64,000 nt of DNA from Nipponacmea schrenckii (taxonomy: Eukaryota > Mollusca > Gastropoda > Lottiidae). The first letter of the stretch is position 1, and each line of letters starts with the position of its first letter. Below, piece after piece: positions 24,659 to 34,981 of this stretch. The translations under genes and the position numbers were made by a program. The notes beneath the pieces were generated by a model. The model saw nothing but the letters and a program-made list of their open reading frames with translations. It did no database searches and was not told the DNA's origin. The DNA lies in NCBI GenBank assembly GCA_030562195.1, contig JAUJPP010000012.1, forward strand, positions 25,301,476 through 25,365,475, written 5' to 3'.

Positions 24659-27600
24659 GATTTTGAAACGGAATCGGAAATGGCAGTCGCAGTAAGATTG
24701 TGTTTGGTTTTTACTCTCCTGTTTGTTTCTACTTCAAGTTATGAGTGTCCGCAGAATAACCCTCAGGGTAGGCCTTCATTCTTATCGTCATCATCATCAT
24801 CATCGTCATTGTCATCGTTATAATCGTCATCATCATTGCCATCGTTATAATCGTCATCATCATCGTTGTCGTCGTCATCATCATCAGCATCAGCTTGCAT
24901 ATTTTGTTTTGACACTTTTTTCAGTAAAGCCGGGTCCTAGAATGTGAGAGTGGCCGGAGGGGAGGGGAAACTAGGTCGTGGGATCGATGGAATTATTATA
25001 ACATAGTAAATACATCCATCAATCTCTCCCCTTCCCCATATCTAACATTATAATTCTATATTTCAGACGAGCTGTCTTTCCGAGGAACCCCGGCAGGTGT
25101 AGTCTCTGTCAGGGAGGGGCATTATAAAACAATACACTGTTGTGTGACTGGATACACGAGTATGACGTGGTATAAACAGTTTGATGATGGTTATTCTCAG
25201 TATCCATGGTATGTCGGTGATGAAAATGTCCAGGAAGAACAAGCCAACCAAAGTTTGAGAATCTTCAGCGCCAGAAAAATCAAAGATGGCGGAATGTATA
25301 AATGTGTCGCTAGGAATGATAGTCACGTGATACATTTCGTAGTCAGGTTAGACGTCATAGGTAAGGGGCTTTTACTCTTTTGAGATCACACTTTAAGTGT
25401 TCGGTCGGAAAAAATATTCGGAAGCAAGACGGTTAAGTTTCGGAGGATGGAATTAAAGTCAATGAGAGCTATATATTAGGACTTGACGATGAACAAAAGC
25501 AGTGGATTTTAACTATAAGCTGTTTATCTTTACATACAATTATTCTAGGTTCAGTGAAAAACGAATTTGAAAAGTTCTCCATTTCAGAATGTGAAATAAA
25601 ACATGGGCGAATTGACATTACAAGGCAACCAACCGGGCCGATAACGGCGGGAATTGGTGAGACAAGGGCGATAAGTTGTGAGGGAAATTTTGGATGTTTG
25701 TCGGGAGATCTGGCCGATAGATCTGCTGAATGGAGATATACATTAAAAGATGGTTCAGGTCACTGGATTTCTAATAATTCGAGATTCACCGTTCATTATT
25801 ATAACAAGTAAGGAACAACTGTTTTTGTTTTATTTGGAGGGAAGAAGGATACAGGTCTGTTCATTATTGTCACTTGATTAAAATTAAACGTCAGTGCCGA
25901 GGTAACTTCACAAAGACATGTCTACAGTAGTCCGTATACGGATTGCCAATTAACGTTCGTTTCCAACTGAATATGATACCGCAGACAAACAGACAGATGT
26001 ATCGCCGTATAAAATACCCGAATGCCCTCTGCTTTTGAGATTTTCACTATGTTCACTATTTCAGATAGAATGGAACTATGCGATTGAGATTTTCACTATG
26101 TTCACTATTTCCGAGAGAATGGAAGTATGCTATTGAGATTTTCACTATGTTCACTATTTCAGAGAGAATGGAACTATGCGATTTGGGATTTTCACTATGT
26201 TCACTATTTCAAAGAAAATGGAACTATGCTATTGAGATTTTCACTATGTTCACTATTTCAGAAAGAATGGAACTATGCGATTGGGATTTTCACTATGTTC
26301 ACTATTTCAGAGAGAATGGAACTATGCTATTGAGATTTTCACTATGTTCACTATTTCAGAGAGAATGGAACTATGCGATTGAGATTTCCACTATGTTCAC
26401 TATTTCAGAAAGAATGGAACTATGCGATTGAGATTTTCACTATGTTCACTATTTCAGAGAGAATGGAACTATGCGATTGAGATTTTCACTATGTTCACTA
26501 TTTCAGAGAGAATGGAACTATGCGATATGTTCACTATTTCAGAGAGAATGGAACTATGCGATTGAGATTTTCACTATGTTCACTATTTCAGAGAGAATGG
26601 AACTATGCGATTGAGATTTTCACTATGTTCACTATTTCAGAGAGAATGGAACTATGCGATTGAGATTTTCACTATGTTCACTATTTCAGAGAGAATGGAA
26701 CTATGCTCTATGTTCACCATTTCAGAGAGAATGGAACTATGCTCTTGAGACTTTCACTATGTTCACTATTTCAGAGAGAATGGAACTATGCGATTGAGAT
26801 TTTCACTATGTTCACTATTTCAGAGAGAATGGAACTATGCTCTATGTTCACCATTTCAGAGAGAATGGAACTATGCTCTTGAGACTTTCACTACGTTCAC
26901 TATTTCAGAGAGAATGGAACTATGCTCTATGTTCACTATTTCAGAGAGAATGGAACTATGCTCTATGTTCACTCTTTCAGAGAGAATGGAACTATAGTTG
27001 GTAATAAGCTGGTAATGAAAGCCATCGAACCTCAGGATTATAGTACTGTTTATACCTGTATTCTTCAAACTCCAAAAATTGGTAGTAGAACCGGTTTTAA
27101 TGCCACTATTATCCCACCAGGTGAGACGTGACGTGACGTGTTTTTCCGTTAAAGGATTTGTGCAAACATTTCTTTCTGGTTAGTATTAGACATAAAAATT
27201 GATAACAAAATCGATCATGAGTGTCTGATCCTCTCCTGATTTTACTCTATAAATAATTGGGGTAAACGCCCTTTTTCAGAAACCAACAACAATTTGTACT
27301 ATTTAATCCTGCTACTGGTGCCAGTTGTTGCCATGGTAACATGTCTGATTGTCTACTGTTGTAATAAACATAGAATCCAGTATTTTTACCGCAGAACCTT
27401 TAAGAAGCTTCCGAAAAGGGGTAAGTTATATGTCTCTACTGATGGACAAGTTTTATATCTCTACTGATGGACAAGTTTTATATCTCTACTGATGGACAAG
27501 TTTTATATCTCTACTGATGGACAAGTTTTATATCTCTACTGATGGACAAGTTTTATATCCCTACTGATGGATAAGTTTTATATCTCTACTGATAGACAAG

Positions 27601-30600
27601 TTTTATATCTCTACTGATGGACAAGTTTTATATCTCTACTGATGGACAAGTTTTATATCTCTACTGATGGACAAGTTTTATATCTCTACTGATGGACAAG
27701 TTTTATATCTCTACTGATGGACAAGTTTTATATCTCTACATAGTTTTATTTTATGATGGACAAGTTTTATATCCCTACTGGTGGACAAGTTTTATATATC
27801 TACTGATGGACAATTTTGATATCTCTACTGATGGACAATTTTATATCTCTACTGATGGACAAGTTTTAAATCTCTACTGATGGAGAAGTTTCATATCTCT
27901 ACTGATGGACAAGCTTTATATCTCTACTGATGGACACGTTTTATATCTCTACTGATGGACAAGTTTTATATCTCTACTGATGGACAAGTTTTATATCTCT
28001 ACTGATGGACAAGAGAGGGGTCTAATTTGTTTTAATATTTATGGAAGGGGGTGATGGTAGATGTGGATTTGGAGTGAGTGTGTGTGTGAAGGAGAGGTGA
28101 TGGTAGATGTAGATTTGGAGCGTGTGTGTGTGTGTGAGGGAGAGGTGATGGTAGATGTGGATTTGGAGCGTGTGTGTGTGTGTGTGAAGGAGAGGTGATG
28201 GTAGATGTGGATTTGGAGTGTGTGTATGTGTGAAGGAGAGCTGATGGTAGATGTGGATTTGGAGAGAGTGTGTGTGAAGGAGAGGTGATGGTAGATGTGG
28301 ATTTGGAGTGAGTATGTGTGTGAAGGAGAGGTGATGGTAAATGTGGATTTGGAGAGTGTGTGTGTGTGAAGGAGAGGTGATGGTAGATGTGGATTTGGAG
28401 AGTGTGTGTGTGTGTGTGTGTGAAGGAGAGGTGATGGTAGATGTGGATTTGGAGTGAGTGTGTGTGAAGGAGAGGTGATGGTAGATGTGGATTGGAGTGA
28501 GTGTGTGTGTGAAGGAGAGGTGATGGTAGATGTGGATTTGGATGAGTGTGTTGTGAAGGAGAGGTGATGGTAGATGTGGATTTGGATGATGGTGTGTGAA
28601 GGAGAGGTGATGGTAGATGTGGATTTGGAAAGTGGTGTGTGAAGGAGAGGTGATGGTAGATGTGGATTTGGAGAGTGTGTGTGTGAAGGAGAGGTGATGG
28701 TAGATGTGGATTTGGAGTGAGTGTGTTGTGAAGGAGAGGTGATGGTAGATGTGGATTTGGAGAGTGTGTGTGTGAAGGAGAGGTGATGGTAGATGTGGAT
28801 TTGGATGAGTGTGTGTGTGAAGGAGAGGTGATGGTAGATGTGGATTTGGAGTGAGTGTGTGTGTGAAGGAGAGGTGATGGTAGATGTGGATTTGGAGAGT
28901 GTGTGTGTGAAGGAGAGGTGATGGTAGATGTGGATTTGGAGTGAGTGTGTGTGTGAAGGAGAGGTGATGGTAGATGTGGATTTGGAATGAGTGTGTGAAG
29001 GAGAGGTGATGGTAGATGTGGATTTGGAGTGTGTGTGTGTGTGTGAAGGAGAGGTGATGGTAGATGTGGATTTGGAATGAGTGTGTGAAGGAGAGGTGAT
29101 GGTAGATGTGGATTTGGAGTGTGTGTGAAGGAGAGGTGACGGTAGATGTGGATTTGGAGTGAGTGTGTGAAGGAGAGGTGATGGTAGATGTGGATTTGGA
29201 ATGAGTGTGTGAAGGAGAGGTGATGGTAGATGTGGATTTGGAGTGTGAGTGTGTGTGTGAAGGAGAGGTGATGGTAGATGTGAATTTGGAGTGAGTGTGT
29301 GAAGTAGAGGTGGTGGTAGATGTGGGTCGGGGTGTATGTATGTGAAAGAAGGGGGCTATGTTAGTCGAAGTACCAAGTAGTATTAGAAGTATATTGTTGC
29401 TATGGTTATTTCAGGAGATGTAGAGTATGATATATTATTACTCTATACCGAGAAAGATAAAGATTTCGTACAGAATAATTTTAAACCGCACCTAAAGGGT
29501 TATCAAATTTTCGATACACACCGTGTACTGCTGGGACAAAGTAAGTTTATTATTTATTTCTGAATGCCAAATTATTACCTTTCTTGTATCATATCTTCAC
29601 AATATCAAGTTATTACAAACTTCATACTTATACCTTGACTACAATAGTCACCTTTCTTGTATCACATCTTTACAATATCAAGTTATTACAAACTTCATAC
29701 TTATACCTTGACTACAATAGTCACCTTTCTTGTATCACATCTTTACAATGTCAAGTTATTACAAACTTCATACTTATACCTTGACTACAATAGTCACCTT
29801 TCTTGTATCACATCTTTACAATATCAAGCTATTACTAACTTCATACTTATACCTTGACTACAATAGTCACCTTTCTTGTATCACATCTTTACAATATCAA
29901 GCTATTACAAACTTCATACTTATACCTTGACTACAATAGTCACCTTTCTTGTATCACATCTTTACAATATCAAGTTATTACAAACTTCATACTTATACCT
30001 TGACTACAATAGTCACCTTTCTTGTATCACATCTTCACAATATCAAGTTATTACAAACTTCATACTTATACCTTGACTACAATAGTCACCTTTCTTGTAT
30101 CATATCTTCACAATATCAAGCTATTACAAACTTCATACTTATACCTTGACTACAATAGTCACCTTTCTTGTATCACATCTTTACAATATCAAGTTATTAC
30201 AAACTTCATCTTATACCTTGACTACAATAGTCACCTTTCTTGTATCACATCTTTACAATGTCAAGCTATTACAAACTTCATACTTATACCTTGACTACAA
30301 TAGTCACCTTTCTTGTATCACATCTTCACAATATCAAGTTATTACAAACTTCATACTTATACCTTGACTACAATAGTCACCTTTCTTGTATCACATCTTT
30401 ACAATGTCAAGCTATTACAAACTTCATACTTATACCTTGACTACAATAGTCACCTTTCTTGTATCACATCTTTACAATATCAAGTTATTACAAACTTCAT
30501 ACTTATACCTTGACTACAATAGTCACCTTTCTTGTATCACATCTTTACAATATCAAGTATTACAAACTTCATACTTTACCTTGACTACAATAGTCACCTT

Positions 30601-31668
30601 TCTTGTATCACCATCTTTACAATATCAAGTTATTACAAACTTCATACTTATACCTTGACTACAATAGTCACCTTTCTTGTATCACATCTTCACAATGTCA
30701 AGTTATTACAAACTTCATACTTATACCTTGACTACAATAGTCACCTTTCTTGTATCACATCTTCACAATATCAAGTTATTACAAACTTCATATTTATACC
30801 TTGACTACAATAGTCACCTTTCTTGTATCATATCTTCACAATATCAAGCTATTACAAACTTCATACTTATACCTTGACTACAATAGTCACCTTTCTTGTA
30901 TCACATCTTTACAATATCAAGCTATTACTAACTTCATACTTATACCTTGACTACAATAGTCACCTTTCTTGTATCACATCTTCACAATGTCAAGCTATTA
31001 CTAACTTCATACTTATACCTTGACTACAATAGTCACCTTTCTTATATCACATCTTTACAAAGTCAAAGACAACATTCAATCATGCTACGACTCTTTTGTC
31101 CATTTCAGTGGAGAACCTCGAGTTACAAAGGAATATACAGAACAGTTATGCCACAGTAATTATTTGCACCCCAGACTTTCATAAAACACACGAATTGTGC
31201 TATATTGTCGATAAGGCCACTGCAGTAGGTGCTCGAATTTTTATTGTTCAATTAAAGGAGGTCAGTAAAACCTGCGACCCGGACGATGGGACGGACAACA
31301 TATTGAAAACGGCACCGACTATGTTTACCACCATTAAATGGCCCTGGAATGATCCACAAAATCCCAGAAAAGTGAAGAATTTTTATTGCAAATTAAAAAA
31401 GAATCTTCCACCGATTAAGAATCTTCCACCGGTTGAAGAAAAACGTGATGATTGGGAATCTTGTCGTCCTTTGCTACCGAGCGTGAGCTCGAACGGAAGT
31501 GAAGTTCGCCATAGTCGATCACCTGAAATTAATTTTCAAAGAGTGACCCCCACTGAAACTCAGTTTTCACACGATAGTGGTATCAGTTCGCCAACCAATC
31601 TATACATAATTCCTGAATTTCACACAAATCAGTCGGTCTCTGTTCCAATAAACTACATTGAAGAATAG
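24659..31668 (+). CDS. Ig-Ig-TM-TIR receptor (IL-1 receptor-like), seven exons
   Basis: Predicted cell-surface innate-signalling receptor of 535 aa. Coding exons: 24680-24767, 25067-25360, 25549-25807, 26981-27120, 27280-27420, 29415-29540, 31109-31668; every border is AG/GT and phases agree. An acceptor at 24658 implies an upstream non-coding exon. Residues 1-20 are a signal peptide. Exon 2 is one Ig domain (TIHCCV, TWYKQ, GGMYKCVA), with phase 1-1 borders typical of Ig exons. Exons 3-4 form a second Ig domain (RAISCEG, AEWRYT, PQDYSTVYTC). Exon 5 holds the TM helix (LILLLVPVVAMVTCLIVYCC) and a basic stop-transfer. Exons 6-7 hold a TIR domain: box 1 YDILLLYTEKD, box 2 region GYQIFDTHRVLLGQ, then NIQNSYATVIICTPDF, and a box-3-like KWPWNDPQ...FYCKLKKNLP. 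The remaining 70 or so residues are a Ser/Pro-rich tail. TIR domains of this topology recruit MyD88-type adaptors. The BB-loop lacks the usual Pro. Confidence 0.88.
24768..25066 (+). repeat. CAT/CGT trinucleotide repeat in Ig-TIR intron 1
   Basis: (TCATCA)n, (TCGTCA)n and ATCGTTATAATCGTCATCATC words fill 24785-24895. The His-rich frame across it is out of frame with the signal-peptide exon and is not coding. Confidence 0.8.
26045..26995 (+). repeat. Amplified 3' splice junction of Ig-TIR exon 4
   Basis: About 21 head-to-tail units, mostly 49 bp with shorter variants of 36-39 bp. Each contains TTCACTATTTCAG followed by AGAGAATGGAACTAT. The last unit is the genuine acceptor and start of exon 4: TTCACTCTTTCAG|AGAGAATGGAACTATAGTTG (exon begins 26981). 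So each repeat carries a polypyrimidine tract, an AG and the first 15 exon bases. The genuine exon continues into Ig-domain coding sequence while the copies continue into GCGATTGAGATTT or GCTCTATG. This is intron 3 of the receptor gene. Confidence 0.95.
27430..28015 (+). repeat. 25-bp minisatellite in Ig-TIR intron 5
   Basis: About 23 copies of TATCTCTACTGATGGACAAG(TTTTA). It begins within ten bases of the exon 5 donor (GGG|GTAAGTTATATGTCTCTA), but does not include exon sequence. Confidence 0.95.
28040..29330 (+). repeat. Compound minisatellite with internal TG runs, Ig-TIR intron 5
   Basis: About 27 copies of a 44-58 bp unit, GAAGGAGAGGTGATGGTAGA and TGTGGATTTGGAG, each ending in a (GT)n run of different length. 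Slippage inside a minisatellite unit explains the length variation. Confidence 0.95.
29575..31065 (+). repeat. 73-bp satellite in Ig-TIR intron 6
   Basis: About 20 copies of a 73-bp unit: ACTTATACCTTGACTACAAT, AGTCACCTTTCTTGTATCAC and TCTTTACAATATCAAG(T/C)TATTAC. 73 is 1 modulo 3, yet the unit is free of stops in one frame for about 66 codons. The same unit forms a second array at 51855-52290 and occurs once directly after the TSP1 donor of gene A (36295-36350). Confidence 0.97.
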
Positions 31669-31929
31669 GTCTAGGTGATGTTTCTAAAGCCACGGATATC
31701 AGTTCTCCGACGCGTTAAGTCAGGTTAATGTCAGTTATTATGGTAGTTTCTGATGTCGATAGTTTTGTAAGATTTTCACTATGACACTGTTCCCGTGCCC
31801 CTTACGGTACCATTATACAGTCAAGGGGTAAGCTTAGAATGGTTGATACTGATCAGACAACTGCCATTATGCAAAGCAATCTAAGAAGAGGAAGTAGTTC
31901 TACGCAATACTTCTATTGATTTTTATTGG

Positions 31930-33260
31930 ACTAATGAAATGGAGTTTTGTATCCTAGTGTTCTGTACCTTATTGGACTAATGAAATGAAATAGAGTTTTA
32001 TATCTTACTGTTCTGTATCTTATTGGACTAATGAAATAAAATAGAGTTTTATATCCTTATGTTTTGTATCTTATTGGACTAATGAATATAGTTTTATATC
32101 TTACTGTTCTGTATCTTATTGGACTAATGAAATGAAATAGAGTTTTATATCCTACCATTCAGTATCTTATTGGACTAATGAATATAGTTTTATATCCTAC
32201 TATTCTGTATCTTATTGGACTAATGAAATGAAATAGAGTTTTATATCCTACTGTTCTATATCTTATTGGACTAATGAAATGAAATAGAGTTTTATATCCT
32301 ACTGTTCTGTATCTTATTGGACTAATGAAATGAAATATAGTTTTATATCCTACTGTTCTGTATCTTATTGGACTAATGAAATGAAATAGAGTTTTATATC
32401 TTACTGTTCTGTATCTTATTGGACTAATGAAATGAAAAAGAGTTTTATATCCTTATGTTCTGTATCTTATTGGACTAATGAAATGAAATATAGTTTTATA
32501 TCCTACTGTTCTGTATCTTATTGGACTAATGAAATGAAATAGAGTTTTATATCTTACTGTTCTGTATCTTATTGGACTAATGAAATGAAATATAGTTTTA
32601 TATCCTACTGTTCTGTATCTTATTGGACTAATGAAATGAAATAGAGTTTTATATCTTACTGTTCTGTATCTTATTGGACTAATGAAATGAAATAGAGTTT
32701 TATATCCTTATGTTCTGTATCTTATTGGACTAATGAAATGAAATATAGTTTTATATCCTACTGTTCTGTATCTTATTGGACTAATGAAATGAAATAGAGT
32801 TTTGTATCCTAGTGTTCTGTATCTTATTGGACTAATGAAATGAAGTAGAGTTTTATATCCTACTGTTCTGTATCTTATTGGACTAATGAAATGAAATAGA
32901 GTTTTGTATCCTAGTGTTCTGTATCTTATTGGACTAATGAAATGAAATAGAGCTTTGTATCCTAGTGTTCTGTATCTTATTGGACTAATGAAATGAAATA
33001 GAGTTTTGTATCCTAGTGTTCTGTATATTATTGGACTAATGAAATGAAATAGAGTTTTGTATCCTAGTGTTCTGTATCTTATTGGACTAATGAAATGAAA
33101 TAGAGTTTTGTATCCTAGTGTTCTGTATCTTATTGGACTAATGAAATGAAATAGAGTTTTATATCCTACTGTTCTGTATCTTATTGGACTAATGAATATA
33201 GTTTTATATCCTACTGTTCTGTATCTTATTGGACTAATGAAATGAAATAGAGTATCTTAT
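31930..33260. repeat. 51-bp minisatellite 3' of the Ig-TIR gene
   Basis: About 26 copies of a unit containing CTTATTGGACTAATGAAATG, AAATAGAGTTTTATATCCTA and CTGTTCTGTAT, with 8-bp-shorter variants (AATGAATATAG). An AATAAA at 32035-32040 inside an early unit is a possible poly(A) signal for the receptor mRNA. Confidence 0.95.
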
Positions 33261-33645
33261 ATGCTTAAATTATATGTTTTTTATTTCCTCTGATCTGAAT
33301 TTTCACATCCTACTCGTTTGGGAAAGAGGACTGGGGTGGTTAAGCACACGGGGGTCGTCATGATGGGGAATTTCCTCGGATTTCTAACCCATGTCTATTA
33401 GCTTTTGTTTCTGTGTCAGCCCATGTGACTTGTATCGCCGACAGGGAAGAATAAACAATTGATATACGTTATGTAATGTTAGTATTTATTTATTTATGGA
33501 TTATCCCCCCTGTGCTGGTAAAAAATAATTAATAGATCGATATTCGATACTGATCAATCAATAGTTTCAAATCATAAAATAAACAGGATAATAAGATAGA
33601 CAATTACAAACACAAACAAACAACAACTTAGGTGATATAAAATCC
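33261..33645. other. Intergenic spacer
   Basis: I see no gene in this spacer between two arrays. It holds an AATAAA near 33451 on the + strand, and (ACAA)n-type sequence at its right end. Confidence 0.4.
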
Positions 33646-33649
33646 TTTC

Positions 33650-34545
33650 TACCAGCTGGTTCTTGGTCAAACCTCTTGGCAATGATTTTACAAGGATAAC
33701 AACTTAGGTTCACAAGGATCCTTTCTACCAGCTGGTCCTTGGTCAAACCTCTTGGTATTGATTTTACAAGGATAACAACTTAGGTTCACAAGGATCCTTT
33801 CTACCAGCTGGTTCTTGGTCAAAACTCTCGGTATAGATTTTACAAGGATAGCAACTTAGGTTCACAAGGATCCTTTCTACCAGCTGGTCCTTGGTCAAAC
33901 CTCTTGGTATTGATTTTACAAGGATAACAACTTAGGTTCACAAGGATCCTTTCTACCAGCTCTTTCTTGGTCAAAACTCTCGGTATAGATTTTACAAGGA
34001 TAGCAACTTAGGTTCACAAGGATCCTTTCTACCAGCTGGTCCTTTGTCAAACCTCTTGGTATTGATTTTATAAGGATAACAACTTAGGTTCACAAGGATC
34101 CTTTCTACCAGCTGGTCCTTGGTCAAACCTCTTGGTAATCATTTACAGTTGGTCCTTGGTCAAACCTCTTGGCGTTGATTTACAGCTGGTCCTTGATCAA
34201 GCCTCTTGGCGTTGATTTACAGCTGGTTTTTGATCAAACCTCTTGGTAATGATTTACAGCTGGTTTTTGATTAAACCTCTTGGCGTTGATTTACAGCTGG
34301 TTCTTGATCAAACCTCTTGGTATAATTTACAGCTGGTCCTTGATCAGACCTCTTGGCATTTGATTTACGGCTAGTCCTTGATCAAAACTCTTGGCGTTGA
34401 TTTACAGCTGGTCCTTGATCAAACCTCTTGGCGTTGATTTACAGCTGGTCCTTTATCAAACCTCTTGGTAATGATTTACAGCTGGTCCTTGATCAGACCT
34501 CTTGGCATTGATTTACAGCTGGTTCTTGGCTAAAACCAAGGATAA
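33650..34545. repeat. 74-bp array degrading into a 37-bp array
   Basis: Left part: about seven 74-76 bp units with ACAAGGATAACAACTTAGGT, CACAAGGATCCTTTCTACC and AGCTGGTCCTTGGTCAAACC. Right part (from about 34140): about eleven units of about 37 bp that keep only TTTACAGCTGGTCCTTGATC and AAACCTCTTGGCGTTGA, that is half of the longer unit. The same 74-bp unit forms the array at 54575-55260 and is part of the dispersed elements at 3598 and 6085. Confidence 0.93.
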
Positions 34546-34916
34546 AATAAGGATATTGACTCAGGTTATTAAGAATTTTGTTTATTGTCGTTTTTTGTTG
34601 TTGTTTATGTGCTGTTGTTTTCACACTCATTCTCTAAGTGCAGACAATAACTTGTATAAAAGTTATATATGTTCGTGTGTGTTTACAAAAAGTTTGTACA
34701 TGTTTTTTTAATTTGAGCAGTGTTCCTGCACTTATACGCATATTAAATTTGCTAGAATGTGTTTAAAGCGATTTTCTTGGAAATACAAAACACTTGAGCA
34801 ATATTTACCAAGCCCATAAAATTTTAATAAATAAATTTTAGATATTAAATAAACATTTATCGATGAATATCAAATTCTATGCGAGTTATAAACTGACAAG
34901 TAGACGTATTAAAATG

Positions 34917-34981
34917 ATAAGGGTATTTAAGACAAGGTCCGGGTCTCCAGGGCTCACAGTTGATTCTAACTTTCTACTAAG
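34917..34981 (+). promoter_or_regulatory. TATA-type promoter and 5' UTR of TSP1 gene A
   Basis: GATAAGGGTATTTAAGACAA holds a TATA-like TATTTAA at 34924-34930. It is followed by GGTCCGGGTCTCCAG and a TCACAGTT start-site-like word about 30 bases on. The same 65 bases occur before gene B at 41402-41466 with only about three differences, whereas the sequence further upstream is unrelated. Confidence 0.6.

Noticed and set aside
24723..24947. His-rich frame on + overlapping the signal-peptide exon
   Set aside because: Out of frame with the exon and produced by a CAT/CGT microsatellite in intron 1.
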